From: Fistularia commersonii
Taxonomy: Eukaryota > Chordata > Actinopteri > Syngnathiformes > Fistulariidae
Reading direction: 5' to 3'
Assembly: GCA_037954325.1 (NCBI GenBank)
Contig: JBBMNZ010000003.1
Location: 26,799,892-26,863,891, forward strand
DNA length: 64,000 bases
Positions 55,836-64,000 of the stretch are shown in pieces (the first letter of the stretch is position 1; each line of letters starts with the position of its first letter). The translations under genes were made by a program, and so were the position numbers. The notes beneath the pieces were generated by a model that was given only the letters and a program-made list of their open reading frames with translations, ran no database searches and was not told the origin of the DNA.

Positions 55836-56414
55836 CACCATGATCCACAGCGGTCATGGACGGAGCTGAGATCTTCCCCGCTCACCTCCTCGGCCTTCTT
55901 CATGACTCGGAGCAGGTTCTTCCCCAGAGCGGCTCTGACGTCCTCGTCCGTCCATCCTCTCCTCAGCAGCTCGGCCACCAGCCGCGGGACCTTGGACACG
56001 TCCTCCAGGCCCTGAGGCATCCTGAGACACGGCCCCCACGCCTTAGTTTAGCTCAGGGACTTTGTTTTCGGTCTCCGCGGTTCTGGACTCACCTCTCCAC
56101 CCCGTCGTAGTCTCCTCCGAAGCCCACGGCGCCGGCGCCGGCCACCTTTCTGATGTGGTCGAAGTGGTCTGTCGTGGACAAAGACGCAGCTGAAGGACGA
56201 GGTGCGGGGAGAAGGACTCCTCGCTCCTCGCTAAGATCTCGGAGGAGGTCCTACTTTACCGGCGACGTGTGACAGGTTGGCGGTCTTGCTGCAGGTCACG
56301 TAGTCGTTGTAGAAGTTCACCATGACCACACTGCCGGTCTGACTCTGGAGAAGCAAACAGGGTGAGCAGGGGTGAGGAGATGGAGGTGCGCTTTGCAACA
56401 GCAGCGGCACAGAT

Positions 56415-56450
<36 letters not shown>

Positions 56451-59400
56451 GCACAGTGGACCTTCTGCAGCAGCAGCAGACCTTACTCACCAACCGCTGC
56501 AGAACCTCATCGGGGACGTTCCTCTTGTGGTTGCACAGGGTGTAGGCGGAGGAGTGGCTGAAGATGACGGGAGCCTTGGACATGTTCAGCACCTGGTGCA
56601 TGACGCTGACGGGGACGTGAGCCAGGTCCACCAACATCCCCAGACGGTTCATCTCCTGGACCACTTGCTGCGGAGGCGGACGGTTGGAGAACAACCTCTG
56701 TCACCTGAAGGTCACGCCCCTTATGACTTATGACTCCTTATGAACGCCGAACGTTCTAGAGAAGGTGCGTTCTGACCCACATCCCGTCCGACTCTTTGCA
56801 CCTGACCTGGGAGCTCCTTCAGCTGTTCCGCCGCAGGACCCTGGTCACCTCAGAGCTGAAGGAGCTCCGAGGTTCCAGTCGAGGACCTATCGACCTTCTG
56901 AGAGAAGGTCCGGGGCGGCGCACTGACCTTGCCGAAGGGAGACAGGCCGCCGTGGCGAGCGGGTTCGGATCCCTTGTCCACCAGCCAGCTATCGGCCCTG
57001 AAGGGTCAAACACAGGAGACGCACGTGAACCATCACGTCTCCTTGCGTGTAGAACCGCTCACGCGTGGCCCGACGGGCCGCCGGCGAGCTTCTCATGCAA
57101 CTTCCTCCGTGAGGCCGCGGCAGGTTCCTTATCTTCTTCCGCTCGCTGACTTTATCTCGGCCCGGAAACGAAGCGGCGGCAGAAGATCTGCTTATCTTCG
57201 CCGCCGGACGTTTCCTCTGAGAAGTAAAAACAAGCTGGTGCCGGAGTGTGAGGCAGGTGGACGGGAATCCCCTCGCTCTCCACACACCTGCTGCACAGGG
57301 TGTGTGTGTGTGTGTGTGTGTGCGTGTGTGTGTGTGGGTGACTGCTGGAGCTCACCAGGGTGTGCTGCAGGAGTGTGTGAGCGTCAGGTATCGAACCCCC
57401 AGCAGGTACATGGTGCGCAGGGTGGCCAGGCTGCTGTCCAAGGAGTGCCCCCCCTCCACGCCGATCAGACTGGCGGTCCTGTTGCGTCCGAAGGCGTCCA
57501 CGATCTCTGCGAAGCCGCCGGAGATGAGACGCGGCTCCTCCTCGTCCGAGACGAGGAGGAGAGCCGGGCTCACCTTGGCTGCTGGTGGCGAACGCCAAGG
57601 CCTCCGGGTACTTCTGGCACATCCTGTGGACCACGTCGATCTGCTCCAGGGTTTGTCGGACGGCGTCCTTGTACTGAGCCTGGCAGGGGACGTAGGCCGA
57701 CCAGAACTGAGGAGGAACAAAGACGGGGTTTTCAGCCTGGACTCACCTGGACTCACCAGGAGGAGCCGGGAATCCAACCGGGAAGGTCGGCTTCCGAAGA
57801 CGACGGCTCCACCTCCCGCCCGACGAGGGCGAGGGGGGCGATTCTCAACACTACGTCGGTTCCGCGACCTGCTGACCTCCGGCAGGAGCTGGTTCAGATG
57901 CAGACCGGTTCCACCGCCGAGCACCTCAGGAGGTCCTGCTCGTCTGCGGCCGTCAGACCGTAAACCTGGTCTCACCTCGTGATCCGGACGCTTCTATTTA
58001 TTTCTAACTTATTTATCTCAAACCTTGACACCACTTGTATTTTATGATCTCAGTGATCTTATTTTATGTTCTTCCTATCTTATTTTATTGTCTTCATTAT
58101 CTTCATCCATTGGTTCCTCCCAGGGGCGGCGTAGAGCTTCCTTGGATCCAAACGTCCTCGCTCGGCTTCCCGGCTCCGGATGTTGTTGAGCGGGACGCCG
58201 AGCCGGAGCCGGAGCCGCTCGCCGGCCGCCTTCTGCTCGCGCTCGTCCGTCGCGGCTCAGAACTGAGAACTTTGCCGATGTCGCGCTTGTTAGGTGGTTT
58301 TCTGTCCCCGTTCTATTTTCTGAGATTCCCTGAACGTGTTCCCTTCTCTCTCTGAGACACTCGCGTCGATGTTCTCACTGCCACTAACCATCTGGCGGTC
58401 CTGCGCCGGCCCTCCACACGCCATCTTTATCTGCCGCACCCTGGTTAGTGTGCAGCTCTGGGCTTCTCATGCCTCTTCTGTCCACCTTGTATGAAAGGAC
58501 TCCTTCAGGCTCTGTCTCTGCTTCTCTAGGCTCCCCGTTAGCGACCGGACCTCCGATCCAACAGGCCTCCTCCGCCGTCGGCCAAGAGGAAGAGAAGCAA
58601 CCGCCGCCGTGGTTCCCGAACCTTCTCCACAAAAGTCCTGCTGATTTCTCCGTGTGCGGAGCATCTGAGACCTCTCGGGTTCCTCCAGGATCATCAAATC
58701 CTTTCTGAGTCGGATTCGGGTCGCTTTCCCCTGCCGTGCCCACGAGTACCACCGGGTGGCGCCGCACAATCACAGCGGGACTTTTCTAATGCTAAGTCTT
58801 AGTCCTGACCTGAGCGCCTCTGTGCTTCGACCAAACGCCGCAAGATAATCAGTTAGAAAGTCGGACAACGGACGGCATCGGCTGCACAGAACAGACGACG
58901 GCGGCGCTTCCGGTGGGATGGCAACCCGAGTCGTGCGGCTCGCCGGACAGGAATGTAGCATCTTACACGCTAACTCTGCTTTCAGCTTGTCGGATGAAGA
59001 AGAGCCACTTCCTGCTGCGAGGCTAGTCGCTAACACCTTTATCACAAATCTCTCCTCAGACGGAATAAAAAGCAAAATGACTCAGGCTTCTGAAGAAAGC
59101 AGCAAATGTGAGCGGGGGGGGGGGGGGAGAAGAAGAAGAAGAAGAAGAAGAAGAAGAAGAAGAAGAAGAAGAAGCACCTTAACAATGCCGAGCCTCCAGC
59201 TCCCACAGCTGCTGCGAAGAGGCTCGCAGTATTTTTCATGTAATTTCAGAATTGGTTCTTAAAAAGTAGCTCGATGGAACTCCCTTCTCTTCCCAGACTC
59301 TTCTGAGAGCCCACTGGCCTCAGCAGGGGTTTAAAAGTGTGATCTAGGGACGCCCCTTCACCCCGGCCCGTTTGGAAAGTAAAGCGAGCGGCGTGGACTT

Positions 59401-60195
59401 GGACTTCAGACGGCGTCCTTGCTTAGACCCGGCGACTCTGGAAGGAACACGGAACTGCCGTTCCCCACGGGATCTGGGTGATGAGCCACAGATGGTGTTT
59501 ACTCACCGAGGCGGGAAGGAAATCCCCCTCTGGTTACAAATCCGTTCCCCGATCTGACTTTAAAGCCTCTAAAAATGTAAGCCGACTTTCAAAAAAGCTT
59601 TTTGAAGGACATCAGTGACCTCCGTCCGTGAGGTGCAGGTGAGGGTGAAGGCGTCTTGAGGACACCTGAGGACACCTGAGGACGCCTGAAGACACCTGAA
59701 GACACCTGAGGACGCCACCGGGACCGAAGAGCGCTCCGTGAGCTGCACCTTCCTGCGTCCGGACGGCCAGACGTACCTGCGCTCCCAGACGGCCGGCCTT
59801 CATCTTGGGGATGTTGGTGTGCGTGGTGGACAGCGTGTTCAGATCCACGGCGTTCAGCTGGTTGTCGAACTGCTTCCGAAGCTGCCACGGCAGGTCGTTG
59901 TGCCTGACGGAAGACCAGAACGTAGAGTTACTCCAGGGACGGAAGACCAGAACGTAGAGTTACTCCAGGACTTCCTCCCGACCGCGGCTGTGTCCGGCCC
60001 GCCGCCGCCGCCGAGCAGCAGACGCCGGAGGAAACTCTCAGCCGCGTGCTAGACGGGCGCCACCCACCCGTCGATGAGCGGCGTGTCGGACATCAGCTTC
60101 AGCGCTCGGGTCATGTGGACGTCCTCGGCCGAGGACCAAGTCCTTGCCTGCAGCCAAAGGATGGTGAAAGCGACCCCCGCGGCTCCGGAGCCCAT
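55206..60195 (-). CDS. dpep1: Dipeptidase 1 (membrane dipeptidase), 10 exons
   Basis: A GPI-anchored zinc ectoenzyme that cleaves dipeptides, leukotriene D4 and beta-lactams (family knowledge). Exons in transcript order: 60195-60068, 59903-59777, 57706-57574, 57506-57356, 56997-56928, 56667-56491, 56344-56260, 56168-56093, 56021-55886, 55388-55206. They total 1,266 nt and 421 residues (human DPEP1 411). A short hydrophobic signal peptide begins MGSGAAGVAFTILWLQA. Zinc-site residues are all present: H44 and D46 in DGHNDLPW, bridging E147 in GVEGGH, H220 in DLAHV and H241 in FSHSSAY; D310 lies in GGDYDG. The C-terminus ends in a hydrophobic GPI signal (PPLLLVLLVLLAAAVHA). All junctions are GT-AG and keep frame. 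Choice of dpep1 over dpep2/3 rests on similarity to DPEP1 and 16q24.3-type neighbours. Confidence 0.93.
55771..55834. repeat. (GT)n tract in the last dpep1 intron
   Basis: Interrupted by two GTT units. It is CA on the transcribed sense strand. Confidence 0.85.
56418..56449. repeat. (TG)n tract in dpep1 intron 6
   Basis: About 15 units; sense strand CA. Confidence 0.85.
57299..57338 (-). repeat. dpep1: (CA)n tract 18 bp past the dpep1 exon 4 donor
   Basis: On the sense (minus) strand the donor at 57355 is followed by about 17 nt and then CA repeats with one GC unit. Confidence 0.85.
59114..59174. repeat. 61-bp homopurine tract: G14 then (AGA)n
   Basis: All purine on the plus strand; it lies in dpep1 intron 2, so TTC-rich on the sense strand. 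Confidence 0.9.
59657..59716. repeat. 10-bp TGAGGACACC tandem repeat, 6 copies
   Basis: Six in-phase units with single-base variants. Confidence 0.9.
59906..59969 (-). repeat. dpep1: Perfect 32-bp tandem duplication in dpep1 intron 1
   Basis: 59906-59937 and 59938-59969 are identical. The copy nearest the exon overlaps the pyrimidine tract and AG of the exon 2 acceptor. Confidence 0.92.
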
Positions 60196-60572
60196 TTCCC
60201 CAACTTGGACGAGTCTCTCCCCGTCTGGCGGCTGCAGCCCAGGTTTACTCCTCCGCTGCCGGAAGGAACGCTCGGGTCTGGAAGTTCTCCTCGGGTGGAA
60301 GAATCTCACGTCGCGCCGGTTCAGGAGCGACAGAAGAGTGAAGAGGAACTGCTCTTCGCTCCTCCTCCTGCCTGGAATCCGGGTTCTGCTCCAGCCCCGG
60401 TTGTAAAGCAGCGTTTCCCTCCTGGTTAATGAGCATCTTCACCACCGCCAGCCTTTCGCAACGCCGGCGTGGAAGAGTCAAAAGTCAAACAGACACTCTA
60501 ACCTGCCGCTGGAGCCGGAGTTCACTCCCGTTCACGGCCAAACACTGAGATTGATCACATTTTCAAATGGGC

Positions 60573-60574
<2 letters not shown>

Positions 60575-60639
<65 letters not shown>
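60575..60639. repeat. (GT)32 microsatellite
   Basis: Pure run of 65 bp about 380 bp upstream of dpep1. Confidence 0.92.
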
Positions 60640-60641
<2 letters not shown>

Positions 60642-60892
60642 CTAGGAGGGGTTCCTTCTAGAAGTCTTGGTGTCCAGCCCACACCTTTGGGTGGCGCGAC
60701 GTCCAGATCCTGCCAGATGTCCAGCGTCTTCCAGAAACATCTTCCTGGGCGGGTGTTTGGCAGGACGTCCTCTGAGGAAGCCTGGAAGACATCTGGACGC
60801 TGCTTCTTCCACAGCTGCACCTCTGCTTCTAACCATCTGGAGATGTTTGGGTGGCTGTCAGACTCGCCTCCCCTCCGCGGCGCCTGCGTGTC

Positions 60893-61165
60893 GGCGTTAG
60901 CAGCCGTCCTCAGTCTAGCATCTGTGCTAATACAAGCTAACGTCTGTGCTCTAGCGTCAGTGCTATTAATGCGTTAGTGTCCTTCCTGATAGCAACTCAG
61001 TCTGGGCACTAACAGTCTTGGCAGTAGCGTCTGCGCTAACATTGGTAAAGACACCGGCATGAGCACCTATTACACAAGCTCTATAGCGTTAGCGGCGATG
61101 GTAATATTGGCGTTGTTGCTAATAGTAGCAGATACTTCAGCACTAGCATCTGTGCTCACTGACAC
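60893..61165. repeat. Degenerate GCTAAC/TAGCGT-type minisatellite
   Basis: Motifs such as TAGCATCTGTGCTAA, TAGCGTCAGTGCTA, TAGCGTCTGCGCTAA and TAGCATCTGTGCTCA recur with irregular spacing. Confidence 0.6.
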
Positions 61166-61744
61166 ACCGGTCTCGGTACGAGCGATCCTGGCGGTGCCGT
61201 ATTGTTACCCTAACATGACCCCGAGGACGGCTGCAGATTCCCGGAGCAAAGAGCGCCAAAGAGCGGCTCCGGCTTCAGCCAAAGCCAAGGAGACGTCCGC
61301 TCTCCAGGACCGGTCCGGGTTAGACTTTAGATTCAGCTAAGATGGGCCGTCCACGGCCCGTTCCCCCGATAAGGAAGAGTTCCTGAGGCCAAAGGCCGGC
61401 GGGGAAGATGGGCGGGGCTTCAACAGACGACCACGCCAGATAAGATCATGCGGACGAAGCGGCGGGACGGAAGGTCCTGTTGAAGGCTGTCTGGGATCCA
61501 CAGCGTCCCCGGGCCTCAGACCTCCACCAGGAACACATCGGACCATCTGGGGTTATTAGATCAGATGAGATACAACTTGTCATGAGACGCGAATGAGCCC
61601 TGCTGAGGAAGCAGTGACATGATTGGCTTCAGCTGACGGGTTGAGCTCAGCTCCGGAGCCTCCTCGCTGTGAGAAGTCCAGTCCACCAGGTCACGTGCAA
61701 AACCTGGAGCTCCATCTGACGGCCCAGCAGGTCACGGCCAGACC

Positions 61745-61752
61745 TTCTAGAA
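61745..61752. repeat. Left 8-bp target-site duplication of the hAT element
   Basis: TTCTAGAA, itself a perfect palindrome, identical to 62256-62263. An 8-bp duplication is the hAT superfamily hallmark. Confidence 0.9.
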
Positions 61753-62255
61753 CTGGGGTGGGCAAACTTTTTGGCTCAGGGGACGCATTGACTTTTAAAA
61801 CTTGACAGACGGGCCGGGTCGGCACAAGATACGATACATATAAAAAAAAATACGCATTTGTAAACATTACATATCAGACTCGTCTGACATTTGCTTTGAA
61901 AATAAATGCTTTGAAAATAAAAGCAGCTCGGTTTTGAAGGCTCTGACGTTTGCTTGCATTTCAAGCACAAATCAGTTTTTCCCCGGTAGCTTCACGTCCG
62001 GCTCATTCATGTATGTCCGTATGACCACAGGAAAGGCTAAATCACAAAGCCAATCTGTGTCATTCAGAAAATTCTCCAGACTTCTCAAGAAGTAGGTCCA
62101 GAATGAAATAATCTCCTGTTTGAGCTTCCACATTCATTCATCCAATCATTCAATCGTGCACGTCAAGCATGAATTATTTAACGATCTTTGGCGGGCCGGA
62201 TTAAAAAGATCAGCGGGCCGGATGTGGCCCGCGGGCCGTAGTTTGCCCACCGCTG
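61753..62255. mobile_element. Non-autonomous hAT-type DNA transposon (MITE), 503 bp
   Basis: Terminal inverted repeats start CTGGGGTGGGCAAACT at the left and CAGCGGTGGGCAAACT at the right (reverse complement), differing at 2 of 16 positions. An exact 8-bp target duplication, TTCTAGAA, flanks it at 61745-61752 and 62256-62263. The right end carries GGGCCGG/GCCCGCGGGCC motifs typical of many hAT MITEs. The interior is AT-rich with no transposase frame, so it must have been moved by a source element elsewhere. Confidence 0.9.
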
Positions 62256-62263
62256 TTCTAGAA
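62256..62263. repeat. Right 8-bp target-site duplication of the hAT element
   Basis: TTCTAGAA, identical to the left copy, which indicates a fairly young insertion or little decay at the edges. Confidence 0.9.
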
Positions 62264-62300
62264 GGTTCAGTAAAGATAAGGGGCTCGTCAGGCAATTTAG

Positions 62301-62302
<2 letters not shown>

Positions 62303-62394
<92 letters not shown>
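62303..62394. repeat. (GT)46 microsatellite
   Basis: Pure run of 92 bp, 39 bp after the hAT target duplication. Confidence 0.95.
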
Positions 62395-62395
<1 letters not shown>

Positions 62396-62897
62396 GGGCT
62401 GAGAACACGTCAAGCGTCTCCTCTGAGCGTGAAGGTGTTCAGATGGTGGTGTGCTGATCCTGAGGCTTCAGTATCTAAGCTGACAGTGAGAGGAGGTCTG
62501 GTCCCTGGAGGTCTGATCACCAGGGGTTCCCCAGGCTGATCTTTCCTGGATGTCTGTTTTCACCGTGTTCATCCAGCCTCCCTCCATCTTATCGGTTTGC
62601 TTTCTGTCTGGCCGACAGAAGCCGGAGGAAAACAAAGGACAGAAAACAAGACCCGACCCGTTTGTGTGTGGCAGCCTGTTTCCTCACATCTCCACACCTC
62701 CGCTTCCTTCCGTGAAGAACCAGACGGAACTTCAGCGGCAAGTATTTCTTGAAACACGAAACCTTGCCTTCTACATTTCCTCTTCCACAAACAGCCGGTC
62801 CTGCGGCGAGGCCGGGGGCGGAGCTTGGAGCTCGGAGAGGAGTTCGGAGAGGAGCTCAGACGAGAGAGTCTGAGGACGCTCGCCGAGGAGCGAGAAC

Positions 62898-63968
62898 ATG
62901 GCCAGGCTGGACGTCACCGAGGTGTTTCACGGTATCAAGTTCCCCGGACACCTGCACACTCAGGAGTCCCTGCAGCTCGCCACCGGCTTCGCGTTCCAGG
63001 ACAGCGACGTCGTCATCGTCTCCTACCCGAAGTCAGGTGAGGCGCGACGCGGCCGGCGGAGGCGGCGGGACGTCCGGGGGCGGAGCTTCTGACCGGGCCG
63101 GCTCTCCTGCAGGCACCACCTGGATGCAGCAGATGGTGACCCTGATCTGCAGCGGCGGCGACCCTCAGGTGTCCCTGACGGTCCCCAGCTGGCAGCGCCT
63201 GCCGTGGCTGGAGCATTATTACTGCGCCGCCGTCCTGCAGGCGTCCTCCTTCGAGCCTCGGGTTCTGACCAGCCACCTGCCGTCCCGCCTGCTGCTGCCG
63301 GCCCTGCGGGGCTCACGGGCCAAGGTCAGCGCTCGCGCTCCCGCTCGCCGGCCGGCCGACAAGCCCTGGCCTTCTCTCCTGTCTTGCAGGTGGTCTACCT
63401 GAGCAGGAACCCCAAAGACGTGCTGGTGTCCTTCTACCACTTTCACAAGATGGCCAACTTCCTGCCGGACGCCGGCGCCTTCCCGCAGTTCCTGACGCAG
63501 TTCGTGGAAGGCGAAGGTACGTCGGCGCGGCGCCTCTCCGAACGCCGCCGTCCTCGCCGTCCTGACGTGTTGACGTGTCGCAGTAAACTACGGCTCCTGG
63601 TTCGACCACGTCGGAGGCTGGCTGGCTCAGCGCGGGACCATGGAGACTCTTCTCCACGTCACCTATGAGGAGATGTCCCTGGTGAGGACCCCTTCCGGCG
63701 CGTTCAGATGTTTCACCCGCGACCGTCCTCGGCCTTCTGAAAGGAACGTCGAGAATTTGCATTGAAGCTTGCGATGGGCTCTCCTAGGACCTCCACGGCA
63801 CCATCAGGAGGCTGAGCTCCTTCCTCCAGCGCCACCTGCAGGAGGAGCAGGTGAACAGCTGCGCCCGCCACTGCAGCTTCAGCAGCATGAGAGACAACCA
63901 GATGGTCAACTACACCCTGGTGGACCAGAAGATCATGGACCACAGCAGGAGCTCCTTCATGAGGAGGG
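62898..63968 (+). CDS. sult5a1: Cytosolic sulfotransferase, SULT5A1-like; 3' end beyond the window
   Basis: Transfers sulfate from PAPS to hydroxyl or amine acceptors in the cytosol; the acceptor is unknown. Exons: 62898-63036, 63113-63324, 63390-63516, 63584-63681, 63788-63968. They give 252 residues plus a split codon, all GT-AG and in frame. The PAPS 5'-phosphosulfate loop is YPKSGTTW (residues 43-50). The catalytic-base His lies in LTSHLP, and the 3'-phosphate segment is YLSRNPKDVLVSFYHF. The last exon, which should carry the RKGxxGxWK motif, is outside the window, so the gene is partial but not visibly broken. Introns are 65-106 bp. Assignment to SULT5A1 over other families is from recalled mouse synteny (Sult5a1 near Dpep1) and is uncertain; sulfotransferase identity is firm. 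Confidence 0.85.
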
Positions 63969-64000
63969 GTGAGTGTGTTGCCGTCACGGTCGCGGGCGTC

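Larger units (their letters stand above)
60196..62897. other. Intergenic region between divergent dpep1 and sult5a1-like gene
   Basis: No coding exon seen. Contents: (GT)n at 60575-60639, a degenerate GCTAAC/TAGCGT repeat at about 60893-61165, a hAT element at 61753-62255, (GT)46 at 62303-62394, and presumed promoters of both flanking genes at the two ends. Confidence 0.7.

Overview
This window is nuclear DNA from a vertebrate, most likely a teleost fish. The genes have GT-AG introns, many only 65-130 bp long, the DNA is GC-rich, and long (CA)n/(GT)n microsatellites occur throughout. The protein-coding content matches vertebrate families that sit together at human 16q24.3. No bacterial, viral, rRNA, tRNA or CRISPR features were found.

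Layout. (1) 1-24303 has no recognisable coding exon. It is the flank or 5' intron of ankrd11 and holds microsatellites, an RFX X-box pair and a CTCF-like site. (2) 24304-42881 (+) holds the complete ankrd11 coding sequence in 12 coding exons, about 2,855 residues, with a 3' UTR that probably runs to about 46345. (3) 47159-54289 (+) holds a 9-exon organic-ion-transporter-like gene, slc22a31, 605 residues. (4) 55206-60195 (-) holds a 10-exon membrane dipeptidase, dpep1, 421 residues, convergent with slc22a31. (5) 60196-62897 is the divergent intergenic interval. It carries a degenerate GCTAAC-type minisatellite, a 503-bp non-autonomous hAT element with a perfect 8-bp target duplication, and a (GT)46 tract. 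(6) 62898-63968 (+) holds the first five coding exons of a cytosolic sulfotransferase, sult5a1-like, which runs off the window.

The four genes do not form a pathway. They form a conserved neighbourhood: a chromatin co-regulator (ankrd11), an orphan transporter, a GPI-anchored zinc dipeptidase and a sulfotransferase. No wholly new system was found. The most notable observations are: an 87-bp intron, divisible by three, that splits the normally unbroken giant exon of ankrd11 and carries an in-frame stop inside its likely branch point; an acidic run of 40 residues in the same protein; four Pumilio elements in the proposed ankrd11 3' UTR; TG/CA microsatellites lying directly against splice sites of slc22a31 and dpep1; inverted CA/GT microsatellite pairs; three perfect CTCF-core matches in one orientation; and the intact hAT insertion.

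Exon boundaries were read by hand from frame continuity, GT-AG sites and remembered family sequences. All are predictions without transcript support.
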